From the NCBI RefSeq assembly GCF_900109945.1, contig NZ_FOBX01000004.1:62001-126000 (forward strand): 64,000 nucleotides of DNA, given 5' to 3'. The notes beneath the pieces were generated by a model. It made no database searches and was not told the DNA's origin. It saw only the letters and a program-made list of their open reading frames with translations. Below are positions 8,569 through 16,890 of the stretch, piece after piece (the stretch's first letter is position 1; every line of letters starts with the position of its first letter). The position numbers and the translations under genes are program-made. Source of the stretch: Bradyrhizobium sp. OK095. GTDB taxonomy: Bacteria; Pseudomonadota; Alphaproteobacteria; Rhizobiales; Xanthobacteraceae.

Positions 8569-9786
8569 TCAGTCACGAAGGCTCGTCGGCACGCCGCTCA
8601 TGAGCGTCGAAGTCGCGGCGTTGGCCAGGATGCGGTCGTTGTTGATCATGATCGGCGACGACAGCACGTCGCGCAGATGGCGGCCCATGGTGAACTCGCC
8701 GTCGTTGCGGTAGCCGGAAAGGCCCGCAGTGCGCATCGCATGCATCACGGTCTCGACCGCGAGCTCGGAGGCCTGCACCTTCAGCAGCGTGATCGAAGAC
8801 TGGAAATCGAGCGAGCCAAGTGCGCGCTCATCATGCTCGGCGCGGGCGAAGGCGTCGATATTGGCCGATATCAGCGCGCGGAGTTTTGCGAGCGACATTT
8901 TTGCGGCGGTGAAATGTGCGGCCGCCGGCGGCATCTGTCCGCCGGAGCTGCGGGCGGCCTTGCGGACGAAAGCCTGTGCGCGGGTCACGGCAGCAGCGGC
9001 GATGCCGGCCCAGGCCGACGACCAGCACAGATGCGCGAACGGCGTCATGGTCTGGGCGTGGATCTTGTCATAGGATTCGGGGAAGACGCGGTCGGCCGGG
9101 CAGTCGACCTTCAGCTCGAAACCGGTCGAGCAGGTGCCGCGCATGCCGAACGTCTCCCAGCCCAGCGTCCGCTTCAGCGAATAATCGTCCTTGGCGAGCG
9201 CCATCAAGACCTGGTCGGAGGCGGCGGCCTCGGTGGCGCGGCGGGCGATGGTGACGAGACCGTCGGCCTCGGCGCCGTAGGAAATCACGGTGGCGTCGCG
9301 CACCAGCGAAACGGTGTCGCCGGCGTGGTCGACGGCAGCGGCGCTGGCGCGAATGTTGCCGCCGTTCTGGCCTTCGGTGGTGGAGGAGGCGAGCAGCCAC
9401 TGGTCGCGCGCGACCCGGCGCATCATGGTTTCCATCCAGGGGATGCCGTGGCCGTGCCTGATGACGCAGGCGACCTTGGTCGTGTGCATCGCGTAGACCA
9501 TCGCGGTCGAGGCGCAGGCGCGCCCGAGCGTGTAGCAGATGTCGGTGACGTCGTGGATCGAAGCACCGAAGCCGCCGAACTCGACGGGGATCATGACGCC
9601 GAGCAGTTTCTGCTCACGCGCGACGTCGAAAGCCTTGTGAGGGAAGCGGGCGTCGCGATCGACGCCGTCTGCGTCGGCTGCCGCCGCAGCCGCAGTTTGG
9701 GCGGCGCGCTCGATCAGCGAGGGACCTTGCTCGAGGAAGCTCGTCTGCGTCTCGTCGACAGTGAGGACCGCTTCACGCACGTTCAT
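8569..9786 (-). CDS. Acyl-CoA dehydrogenase-like flavoprotein of the carrier-protein locus
   Basis: 405 residues, the standard length for the acyl-CoA dehydrogenase superfamily. An N-terminal helical domain contains FGGFGASIHDVTDICYTLGR; the middle domain includes MVYAMHTTKVACVIRHG; the C-terminal helical domain ends near GYRNDGEFTMGRHLRDVLS, resembling the FAD-binding end of the family. It is the first gene of the minus-strand unit and lies 47 bases before the ligase, so its substrate may be an aminoacyl or acyl group tethered to the carrier protein rather than free CoA (inference). Start ATG 9786. Confidence 0.88.
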   Translation of the reverse strand: MNVREAVLTVDETQTSFLEQGPSLIERAAQTAAAAAADADGVDRDARFPHKAFDVAREQKLLGVMIPVEFGGFGASIHDVTDICYTLGRACASTAMVYAMHTTKVACVIRHGHGIPWMETMMRRVARDQWLLASSTTEGQNGGNIRASAAAVDHAGDTVSLVRDATVISYGAEADGLVTIARRATEAAASDQVLMALAKDDYSLKRTLGWETFGMRGTCSTGFELKVDCPADRVFPESYDKIHAQTMTPFAHLCWSSAWAGIAAAAVTRAQAFVRKAARSSGGQMPPAAAHFTAAKMSLAKLRALISANIDAFARAEHDERALGSLDFQSSITLLKVQASELAVETVMHAMRTAGLSGYRNDGEFTMGRHLRDVLSSPIMINNDRILANAATSTLMSGVPTSLRD

Positions 9787-10142
9787 GCTCGTCCGCCTCC
9801 GGTTTGCCGTTCAGGATCGCCGGCATCATTCGCGATGCCGCTCGACAATCCTCCGACCATCTTTGCTTGTGAGATGAGGCTACGGATTTAATTCAAATTC
9901 GTCGATGAAATAGAGGGTAAACGATCTGCAATTCCAAACGAACAGTTAAGGCCCGGTTTTTCGCATCCCCCGGATTTCCGCGATCGCGTTAGGGATCTGG
10001 AAGAAGTCTGAATTCCAGACAATCTGAGTCATCGTTTACTAAGAAACGCGAAGTAATGGTGTCGCCCATTGCGGGATCGGCCGTCCCTGCCCATCGTAGC
10101 CGGCAGACCGGTCCGACCTTTATATACAGATGGAATTTAACC
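9787..10142. promoter_or_regulatory. Divergent promoter region of the aminoacyl-carrier-protein locus with two small dyads
   Basis: 356 bases between divergent genes, AT-richer than its surroundings in the part 9880-9960. Two inverted repeats are visible: GTCTG-AATTC-CAGAC at 10006-10020 and CGTTT-N6-AAACG at 10033-10048, only 12 bases apart and about 100 bases before the carrier-protein start. They are plausible operator sites for coordinated control of the two transcripts. No gene is seen in the stretch. Confidence 0.5.
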
Positions 10143-10415
10143 ATGCAGGCCTTCGACGCCGACGTGCGCAACCGCATCATCAAGCTGGTGAAGGGCATCC
10201 TCGCGCAGAATTCGCTCACGGCTGACGTCACGCCATCGACGAAACTCGTCGATGCCGGCTTGACCTCGATGGACATGGTCAATCTGATGCTCGGCGTCGA
10301 AGCCGAGTTCGACTTCACCATTCCGCAAGTCGAGATCACGCCGGAGAATTTCCAGTCCGTCGAGACGCTGGAGCGCATGGTCGCCACCCAGCTGCAGCCG
10401 GCGACCGCGGCTTAA
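10143..10415 (+). CDS. Acyl/aminoacyl carrier protein
   Basis: 90 residues, typical size for a stand-alone carrier protein. The phosphopantetheine attachment site is DAGLTSMDMVNLML with Ser42 as the expected modified residue (DSL variant reading LTSMD). The N-terminal helix has RNRIIKLVKGILAQN and the C-terminal helix ETLERMVATQL. It is transcribed away from the ligase, dehydrogenase and acyltransferase genes; in Bradyrhizobium the ligase is reported to load the vicinal carrier protein, so this is the probable acceptor. Start ATG 10143, following a 5' region with a weak GGA ribosome-binding site. Confidence 0.93.
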   Translation: MQAFDADVRNRIIKLVKGILAQNSLTADVTPSTKLVDAGLTSMDMVNLMLGVEAEFDFTIPQVEITPENFQSVETLERMVATQLQPATAA

Positions 10416-10525
10416 GTCCGGCGCGCGTCTTCCTCCCCGGCATCGCCGCACCACCCCGTTTCAAAATCGCCGCAAAACTGGCATAGCTTAACCATGTCGC
10501 AGGTAGCGGACAGGGTGGAGCAGGC

Positions 10526-11401
10526 ATGACGCAGGCGGTATTGGGCATCATCGGTGGCTCCGGCATCTACGATTTGCCGGGACTCGAGGGCGCGCACGAA
10601 GAGGTGATCGCGAGCCCCTGGGGCGAGCCGTCGGCGCCGCTGCGGCGCGGCTCCATCGCCGGTCTTCCGATCGTATTCCTGCCGCGGCACGACAAGGGCC
10701 ATCGGCTGTCGCCCTCCGACATCAACTATCGCGCCAATATCGACGTGCTGAAGCGGGCTGGCGTCACCGATTTGATCTCGCTGTCGGCCTGTGGCTCTTT
10801 CAAGGAAGAAATGCCGCCCGGCACCTTCGTGCTCGTCGATCAATTCGTCGATCGCACCCACAAGCGCGAGAGCTCGTTCTTCGGCCGGGGCTGCGTCGCG
10901 CATGTGTCGATGGCGCACCCGGTCTCGCCGCGCTTGCGCATCCATCTTGCCGCCGCCGCCGAAGCCGAAGGTCTCGCGATCGCGCGCGCCGGCACTTACG
11001 TCTGCATGGAAGGGCCGCAATTCTCGACCTATGCAGAAAGCATGACCTACAAGACGCTGGGCTATTCCGTGATCGGCATGACGAACATGCCCGAGGCAAA
11101 GCTCGCGCGCGAGGCGGAGATTTGCTACGCCACCGTTGCGATGGTGACGGATTTCGATTGCTGGCATCCCGACCACGACGCCGTCACCGTGCAGGACATC
11201 ATCCGCGTGCTGACGTCCAATGCCGACAAGGCCAAGGCGCTGGTGGCGCGGCTGGCCAAGGATTTTCCGCGCGAGCATGAACCGTGCCCGATCGGCTCGG
11301 ACCGCGCGCTCGACACCGCGCTGATCACGGCGCCCGAGGCGCGCGATCCCGCGCTTCTGAAGAAGCTCGATGCGGTGGCCGGGCGTATCCTGCGGGCGTG
11401 A
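10526..11401 (+). CDS. mtnP: S-methyl-5'-thioadenosine phosphorylase
   Basis: 291 residues. Phosphorolysis of 5'-methylthioadenosine to adenine and methylthioribose-1-phosphate in methionine salvage. Signatures: GIIGGSGIYDLPGL (phosphate-binding loop) at 7-20, PRHDKGHRLSPSDINYRANI, CMEGPQFSTYAES, the NMPEAKLAREAEICYATVAM block and VTDFDCWH. These match the PNP/MTAP family, MTAP branch. Start ATG 10526, with GGAG upstream. The next gene encodes the following pathway step and starts 18 bases after the stop, so they form an operon. Confidence 0.96.
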   Translation: MTQAVLGIIGGSGIYDLPGLEGAHEEVIASPWGEPSAPLRRGSIAGLPIVFLPRHDKGHRLSPSDINYRANIDVLKRAGVTDLISLSACGSFKEEMPPGTFVLVDQFVDRTHKRESSFFGRGCVAHVSMAHPVSPRLRIHLAAAAEAEGLAIARAGTYVCMEGPQFSTYAESMTYKTLGYSVIGMTNMPEAKLAREAEICYATVAMVTDFDCWHPDHDAVTVQDIIRVLTSNADKAKALVARLAKDFPREHEPCPIGSDRALDTALITAPEARDPALLKKLDAVAGRILRA

Positions 11402-11419
11402 TACGAAAGGCAGAATGCC

Positions 11420-12526
11420 ATGAAGGTCGACGGTAAGCATTTCCGCAGCATCTGGCGCGAGCGCGACGGCTGGTCGGTCGGCGCGATCGACCAGCGCAGG
11501 CTGCCGCATGAGTTCGTCCTCGCGCGCCTGACGTCGTGCGAAGACGCGGCCACGGCGATCCGCGACATGCTGGTACGCGGCGCACCACTGATCGGTGCCA
11601 CCGCGGCTTACGGCATGGCGCTCGCGATGCGCGAGGACGCCTCCGATGCTGGCCTGAAACGGGCTTACGAGACGCTCGTCGTGGCGCGGCCGACAGCGAT
11701 CAACCTGAAATGGGCGCTCGACGAGATGCGCACGGCGCTGACACCGATCGATCCGCTTGAGCGGGCGGAAGCCGCCTATGCCCGCGCCGACGAGATCGTC
11801 GAGCAGGATGTCGAGATCAACCGCGGCATCGCCGCCAACGGACTGAAGCTGATCGAGGCGATCGTCGCGAAGAAACCGGGCGAGACGGTCAATGTGCTGA
11901 CCCATTGCAACGCCGGCTGGCTCGCCACCGTCGACTGGGGCACCGCAACGGCGCCGATCTATCTGGCGCATGAGCGCGGCATCAAGATCCATGTCTGGGT
12001 CGACGAGACCCGCCCGCGCAACCAAGGCGCCTCGCTCACGGCGTGGGAGCTCGGTCATCACGGCGTGCCGCATACCGTGATCCCCGACAACACCGGCGGG
12101 CACCTGATGCAGCACGGCATGGTCGATCTCGCCATCGTCGGTACGGATCGCGTTGCCGCCAACGGCGATGTCTGCAACAAGATCGGGACCTATCTGAAGG
12201 CGCTCGCAGCGCACGACAACAACGTGCCGTTCTACGTCGCATTGCCGTCGCCGACGATCGACTTCGCCGTCAATGACGGCATTCGCGACATTCCGATCGA
12301 GCAGCGCAGCGGCACCGAAGTCACCGACATGACCGGCCGCACCGCGGACGGACGGTTGGAGACGGTGCGCATCGTGCCCGAGGGATCGCCGGTCGCGAAT
12401 TATGCGTTCGATGTGACCCCGGCGCGCCTCGTCACCGGCCTGATCACCGAGCGCGGCGTGCTGAAGCCGGATCGCGCCTCGCTGGCGGCAGCGTTCCCGG
12501 AGCGGATGGCGGCTGCGGCGGAGTAA
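11420..12526 (+). CDS. mtnA: Methylthioribose-1-phosphate isomerase
   Basis: 368 residues. Isomerises methylthioribose-1-phosphate to methylthioribulose-1-phosphate, the step after MtnP. The family (eIF2B-like) motifs are visible: [39 protein letters not shown] with the catalytic Cys, [10 protein letters not shown], and [20 protein letters not shown] with the catalytic Asp. Second gene of the mtnPA operon. Later salvage genes (mtnK, mtnB etc.) are not in the window. It converges on the HAD gene, with only 6 bases between stop codons, so the two transcripts must overlap or terminate within each other. Confidence 0.97.
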   Translation: MKVDGKHFRSIWRERDGWSVGAIDQRRLPHEFVLARLTSCEDAATAIRDMLVRGAPLIGATAAYGMALAMREDASDAGLKRAYETLVVARPTAINLKWALDEMRTALTPIDPLERAEAAYARADEIVEQDVEINRGIAANGLKLIEAIVAKKPGETVNVLTHCNAGWLATVDWGTATAPIYLAHERGIKIHVWVDETRPRNQGASLTAWELGHHGVPHTVIPDNTGGHLMQHGMVDLAIVGTDRVAANGDVCNKIGTYLKALAAHDNNVPFYVALPSPTIDFAVNDGIRDIPIEQRSGTEVTDMTGRTADGRLETVRIVPEGSPVANYAFDVTPARLVTGLITERGVLKPDRASLAAAFPERMAAAAE

Positions 12527-12532
12527 TTCGGG

Positions 12533-13168
12533 CTAGGAGAGCTTCAGCCCCGTCGCCGCCTCGAGCTCCGCGATCGCCTGCGCGCCACTTGCGACCTTGA
12601 TCGTCGTCATGCCCATCTCGCGCGCCGGCTTCAAATTGACGCCGAGATCGTCGAGATAGACGCAGGCCTTCGGATCGACCTTCAGCGTCTCGATCATCAG
12701 CTGATAGATGCGCGGATCCGGCTTGCGCAGGCCGATCTTGGCGGATTCGATGACGTGGTCGAACAACACCATCACCTCGGCAACATAGAGTGAGCGCCCG
12801 GTCATGCTGCCGATCGCGTTAGCCGGCAGATTGTTGGTGATGCAGCCGGTCTTGAACTGCGCCTTGATGCGCTTCAGGGCTTCGACCATTTCGGGGCGAA
12901 GATCGCCCTGGAGCAGCGGCAGCACGTCGCGGCCGCGCACCTCGGCGCCAAGCGCGCGCGATTCCTCGGCGAACAAATGATCGAACGTCTCGATATCGAC
13001 CTCGGCGCGCTCGAACTTGGCCCAGGCGTTCTCCAGATGATTGGCGGTGTTGGTGCGCCGGATGATGTCGACGGGCAGGCCGCGCTCGGTCTCGAACCGC
13101 GAAAACGCCTCGAACGGCGAACTCGTCAGCACCCCGCCAAAATCAAAGATCACAGCCTCGATCGCCAC
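12533..13168 (-). CDS. HAD-superfamily hydrolase (HAD-IA)
   Basis: 211 residues. Motif I is IFDFGGVLT with the nucleophilic Asp at 9 (the general-acid Asp two residues later is replaced by Gly, as in many FDFGGV proteins). Motif II is probably the TNN of CITNNLPAN. Lys of ESAKIGLRKPDPRIYQ gives motif III, and VYLDDLGVN motif IV. Substrate unknown; this subgroup resembles the HAD domain found in ACAD10-type and epoxide-hydrolase N-terminal proteins. Cytoplasmic. Start ATG 13168. Confidence 0.88.
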   Translation of the reverse strand: MAIEAVIFDFGGVLTSSPFEAFSRFETERGLPVDIIRRTNTANHLENAWAKFERAEVDIETFDHLFAEESRALGAEVRGRDVLPLLQGDLRPEMVEALKRIKAQFKTGCITNNLPANAIGSMTGRSLYVAEVMVLFDHVIESAKIGLRKPDPRIYQLMIETLKVDPKACVYLDDLGVNLKPAREMGMTTIKVASGAQAIAELEAATGLKLS

Positions 13169-13271
13169 TATCCTGCCCTCGTCAATTCCTTTCCAAGACG
13201 GCTAGCATGCGCTATCGGCAAGAGCCAGTCCGAAGCAATTTTCCGCCGTCACCGACGCTGAAGCGTGTTCC

Positions 13272-14030
13272 ATGAAGAAGCTTGTCACTCTCGTCACAGC
13301 CGCGCTGCTGCTCGCGACGCCCGCTTATGCCATTGTCGGTGGCGGCACGCCGCAGACGGATGGCGTTGCGCGCGCGGTCGTCACCATCGTCGGCTCGCGC
13401 GGCAATTTCTGCACCGGCACCCTGATCGCACCCAAACTGGTGTTGACGGTCGCGCACTGCGTGCAGCCGGGCGCCGACTACAAGATCGTGGATCGCGGTG
13501 CCGACGGCGCGCCGCAATTGCTGAACGTGCGCACCGTCGCGATCCATCCCGGCTTCAACATGCAGGCGATGCAGGCGCATCGCGCCACCGCCGACGTGGC
13601 ACTGCTGCAACTGGAAATTCCACTCAAGGGAAAATCGACGGTGCCGGTCGGCGCACCAAACATTCCAATCCAGGTCGGCAGCCGCTTCGTCATCGCCGGT
13701 ATCGGCGTCACCGTGCGCGGTGACGGCAAGAGCGGCGGCACGACACGCGTTGCCGGGCTCGTCGCCACCGGCCAGCCCGGCACGCTTCAGATCCGGCTGG
13801 TTGATCCCGTAACCAACGGTGTTCGCGACGGAATTGGCGCCTGCACCGGCGATTCCGGCGGTCCCGTGTTCGAAGACAAGCCTGGTGGCGCGGTGCTCGT
13901 CGGCGTCATCAGCTGGTCGACAGGGCCGAACGGCGCGGCCGGTTGCGGCGGATTGACCGGGGTCACGCCGCTCACGCTCTATCGCGACTGGATCTTGCAG
14001 ACTGCGCGGGGCTGGGGCGCGGCGTTGTAG
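13272..14030 (+). CDS. Secreted trypsin-like serine protease (S1)
   Basis: 252 residues. A clear Sec signal peptide (MKKLVTLVTAALLLATPAYA) is followed immediately by IVGGG, the activated N-terminus of chymotrypsin-fold proteases. The triad is visible: His62 in LTVAHCVQ, Asp108 in TADVALLQLE, Ser195 in CTGDSGGPVF, with Asp194 placed to pair with the free N-terminal Ile. There is no propeptide between the signal peptidase site and Ile21, so cleavage of the signal peptide would itself produce the active N-terminus. Periplasmic or extracellular. Stand-alone gene; start ATG 13272. Confidence 0.9.
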   Translation: MKKLVTLVTAALLLATPAYAIVGGGTPQTDGVARAVVTIVGSRGNFCTGTLIAPKLVLTVAHCVQPGADYKIVDRGADGAPQLLNVRTVAIHPGFNMQAMQAHRATADVALLQLEIPLKGKSTVPVGAPNIPIQVGSRFVIAGIGVTVRGDGKSGGTTRVAGLVATGQPGTLQIRLVDPVTNGVRDGIGACTGDSGGPVFEDKPGGAVLVGVISWSTGPNGAAGCGGLTGVTPLTLYRDWILQTARGWGAAL

Positions 14031-14152
14031 TTTGATCGCGGCTTGATCTATGTCATTTTGCAGGGGAAGCGCGATGGGCGGCAATGCCCGTCGCGGAGGA
14101 AACGCGTCGCCAATCAATGGCGGCCTGAAAAAGACAAGGCATAGAAGCAACA

Positions 14153-15655
14153 ATGAATGTCGCTGTTCGCAGTCACGCCACCACCAAGCAGGCCTCTGAA
14201 CATTTCGACGTGCTGATCGTCGGCGCCGGCATCTCCGGCATCGGCAGCGCTTATCACATGAAAAAGCAGCTTCCGGGTGCGAGCTTCGTCGTCCTGGAAA
14301 CGCAGGCGACTTTCGGCGGCACCTGGACCACGCATCACTATCCCGGAATTCGTTCGGACAGCGACCTCCACACCTTCGGCTACAGCTTCAAGCCCTGGGT
14401 CGGGCCGCCGATCGCAACGGCCGAGGAAATCCTCACCTACATGAACGAGGTGATCGACGACAACGACATCGCGAAGCATATTCGCTACAAGCACAAGATC
14501 AATTCCGCGAGTTGGTCGAGCGAGAACAATCTCTGGACCATCGAAGCGGTGACGACCGACACCGGCGAAGTAAAGACCTTCACCGCCAACTTCCTCTGGA
14601 TGTGCCAGGGCTATTACCGCCATTCGGAAGGCTACACGCCGGAATGGAAGGGCACGGATCGCTTCAAGGGCCGCATCGTCCATCCGCAGACCTGGCCTGA
14701 CGATATCGACCTCACGAACAAGAAAGTCGTCGTGATCGGCTCGGGCGCGACGGCGGCAACGCTGGTGCCGAACATCGCCGACAAATGCGCGCATGTCACC
14801 ATGCTGCAACGCTCGCCGACCTATTTCCGGCTCGGCCGCAATGCCATCGAGATCGCCGAAGAGCTACGCAGGCTTCAGGTCGACGAAGAATGGATTCACG
14901 AGATCGTCCGGCGCAAGATTTTGTTCGAGCAGGATGCGTTCACAAAGCTCTGCCTGTCCAAGCCGGAGCAGGTGAAGAAGGAGCTGATCGGCCAGATCAG
15001 CGCGGTGCTCGGCCCGGACTACGACGTCGAGACGCACTTCACACCGAGCTATCGGCCATGGCGGCAGCGCATCGCCTTCGTGCCCGACGCCGATCTGTTC
15101 AAGGGCATCGCCAGCGGCAAGGCCTCCGTCGTCACCGACGAGATCGAATGCTTCGTCGAGAACGGCGTCCAGCTCAAATCAGGCAAAGTGCTCGAAGCCG
15201 ATGTCATCGTCACCGCGACCGGCTTCAACCTCGCAGCCCTCGGCGACATCGCCTTCGAGATCGACGGCAAGCCGCTCGCCTTCGGCGACACCGTCACCTA
15301 TCGTGGCATGATGTTCACGGGCGTGCCGAACATGGTCTGGGTGTTCGGCTATTTCCGCGCCAGCTGGACGCTGCGCGTCGATCTCGTCGCCGACTTCGTC
15401 TGCCGTTTACTCGGACACATGAAAGCGAAGGGCGCGAAGAAGGTCGAGGTCGCCTTGCGTCCCGAAGACCACAACATGCCGATCCTGCCCTGGATCGATC
15501 CGGAAAATTTCAACCCCGGCTACATCATGCGCGACATGAACCTGCTGCCCAGGCGCGGCGACAAGCCGGAATGGCAGCACAGCCAGGACTACTGGACCGA
15601 GAAGGACGAGATCCCGAAGACGGATCTGGACGACGGGGCGTTCGTGTATGGCTGA
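14153..15655 (+). CDS. FAD-dependent Baeyer-Villiger-type monooxygenase
   Basis: 500 residues. The first Rossmann motif is VGAGISGIGSAYHM at 23-36 and the second VIGSGATAATLVP near 195. Between them lies FKGRIVHPQTWP (171-182), which matches the type I Baeyer-Villiger fingerprint FxGxxxHxxxWP. TFGGTWTTHHYPGIRSDSDLH is the usual flavin-proximal stretch. The family oxidises ketones to esters or lactones with NADPH and O2; the substrate cannot be told here. Monocistronic; followed by a convergent hairpin at 15681. Confidence 0.93.
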   Translation: MNVAVRSHATTKQASEHFDVLIVGAGISGIGSAYHMKKQLPGASFVVLETQATFGGTWTTHHYPGIRSDSDLHTFGYSFKPWVGPPIATAEEILTYMNEVIDDNDIAKHIRYKHKINSASWSSENNLWTIEAVTTDTGEVKTFTANFLWMCQGYYRHSEGYTPEWKGTDRFKGRIVHPQTWPDDIDLTNKKVVVIGSGATAATLVPNIADKCAHVTMLQRSPTYFRLGRNAIEIAEELRRLQVDEEWIHEIVRRKILFEQDAFTKLCLSKPEQVKKELIGQISAVLGPDYDVETHFTPSYRPWRQRIAFVPDADLFKGIASGKASVVTDEIECFVENGVQLKSGKVLEADVIVTATGFNLAALGDIAFEIDGKPLAFGDTVTYRGMMFTGVPNMVWVFGYFRASWTLRVDLVADFVCRLLGHMKAKGAKKVEVALRPEDHNMPILPWIDPENFNPGYIMRDMNLLPRRGDKPEWQHSQDYWTEKDEIPKTDLDDGAFVYG

Positions 15656-15680
15656 GCGAGCCGCCGTCCCGTAGCCTGTA

Positions 15681-15709
15681 GCCCGGATGGAGCTTCGCTC
15701 CATCCGGGC
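15681..15709. terminator. Strong hairpin between convergent genes
   Basis: GCCCGGATGGAGC (15681-15693) pairs perfectly with GCTCCATCCGGGC (15697-15709) over 13 bp with a TTC loop. It sits between the stops of the monooxygenase (+) and citrate synthase (-) genes. There is no T-run, so termination is inferred; the GCCCGGATGGAGC element is also of a repeat type seen between bradyrhizobial genes. Confidence 0.6.
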
Positions 15710-15716
15710 GGCTTCA

Positions 15717-16811
15717 TCACGCCTCCGGCATTGCCCCCACATAAGACGAGCTCGGCCGGATCAACCGCCCCGTCCGCTGCTGCTCGCGCGCATGCGCGGT
15801 CCATCCCGCCGCGCGCGCCACCGCGAAGATCGGCGTGAACGCCTGCCGTGGAATCGCCAGTGCATCGAGCAGGATCGCGGTGAAGAACTCGACATTGGTC
15901 TCCAGCGGCCGCTCCGGATTTTTCTTCCGCAGCGCGCTGCGAATGTAGGCTTCGACCTCGCCGGCAAACGGCAGGTTCGCGCCATTGGAGGCGAAAGCCT
16001 CGATGGCGGTCTTGAGCACGTCGGCGCGTGGATCGCGCACGCGATAGACGCGGTGACCAAAGCCCATCATCCGCTCGCCGCGCGCCAGCGCAGCATCCAC
16101 CCAGGGCTGGATGCGCTCGCGCGATCCGATCGCATCGAGCATTTCCAGCACCGGCTCCGGCGCGCCGCCGTGCAGCGGCCCCGTCAGCGCGCAATAGCCC
16201 GCGGTCACGGCCGCAAACAGATCGGCTTGCGTTGAAGCCACCACGCGCGCGGTAAAAGTCGAGGCATTCATGCCGTGGTCGCTGGCGGTGACGAGATAGG
16301 CGTCCAGCGCGGTGACCTCGCGTGTTTCAGGTGCGCGCCCATGCAGCATGCGCAGCGTATCGGCGGCATGGCTCGCATTCGGATCAGGCGCGATCGGATC
16401 GAGCTCCTTGGCGCGCCGGACCAGCGCGCCCGCGATCACCGGGAATGCGCCGACGATGGTCGCCTCATGCGGCAGGCCGTGCTCCGCGCGAAGGCCGGCG
16501 ACCGCCGCGCGAAATCCGTCGACGATGCCCATGCCGCGCGTCGCCGGCAGCAGCTCGTCCAGCCGCGCGAAGGCGCGCTCACGGGCCGCACCGAGGCTCG
16601 CCCGCACATTGGCTTCGCTCAAGCTGCTCTGGCTCGCGCCATTCCAGAGCCGGGCGGTAACGCCTTCAAAACTTGATTTGGCGGCGAGGCGTCCGACATG
16701 CTCGCCGGCGATGATCAGCTCGCCGCGCTCGCCGTCGACATGGCTCAGCACGGTCTCGGCCGCGGGAACGCCGTCCAGCCCGATCTGGCTTTTGGTGAGG
16801 TGGATGTTCAT
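15717..16811 (-). CDS. Citrate/methylcitrate synthase family protein
   Basis: 364 residues from ATG 16811, which has AAGGAG 7-8 bases upstream; the frame is open further 5' but that part overlaps the divergent control region. Family motifs: SDHGMNASTFTARV, GPLHGGAPEPV (His214) and GFGHRVYRVRDPRAD (His253). At the position of the third catalytic residue, usually the Asp of NVDF, it reads NVEFF with Glu308. It condenses an acyl-CoA with an oxoacid by family knowledge; which oxoacid is open. Divergently transcribed from a second family member that carries a helix-turn-helix. Confidence 0.85.
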   Translation of the reverse strand: MNIHLTKSQIGLDGVPAAETVLSHVDGERGELIIAGEHVGRLAAKSSFEGVTARLWNGASQSSLSEANVRASLGAARERAFARLDELLPATRGMGIVDGFRAAVAGLRAEHGLPHEATIVGAFPVIAGALVRRAKELDPIAPDPNASHAADTLRMLHGRAPETREVTALDAYLVTASDHGMNASTFTARVVASTQADLFAAVTAGYCALTGPLHGGAPEPVLEMLDAIGSRERIQPWVDAALARGERMMGFGHRVYRVRDPRADVLKTAIEAFASNGANLPFAGEVEAYIRSALRKKNPERPLETNVEFFTAILLDALAIPRQAFTPIFAVARAAGWTAHAREQQRTGRLIRPSSSYVGAMPEA

Positions 16812-16890
16812 GGCCCAATCTCCTTTGCACTGCACCAAGGGAAAATCGGGCCTCTCGACAGATTGATCAATCTTGATTACATAAATCAAT
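16812..16890. promoter_or_regulatory. Divergent control region with overlapping dyads abutting the HTH-citrate-synthase start
   Basis: 79 bases shared by two divergent citrate-synthase-like genes. It contains a perfect 14-bp palindrome AGATTGATCAATCT at 16860-16873 and, overlapping its end, TTGATT-ACATA-AATCAA at 16873-16889. The second dyad ends one base before the ATG at 16891, leaving no room for a Shine-Dalgarno sequence. The AT-rich dyads stand out from the GC-rich surroundings and are good candidates for the binding site of the N-terminal HTH of the downstream protein. Confidence 0.7.

Noticed and set aside
10470..10490. Shared CGCAAAACTGGC string before mtnP and the gene at 25949
   Set aside because: A match of this length between two places in a 64-kb window is expected by chance.
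10412..12214. 600-codon frame on the minus strand across mtnP and mtnA
   Set aside because: Shadow of two well-supported methionine salvage genes on the plus strand.
16860..16890. FNR/FixK-type TTGAT-N4-ATCAA box in the citrate synthase promoter
   Set aside because: The spacing is wrong: TTGATT and AATCAA are separated by 5 bases, giving TTGA-N9-TCAA instead of N6.
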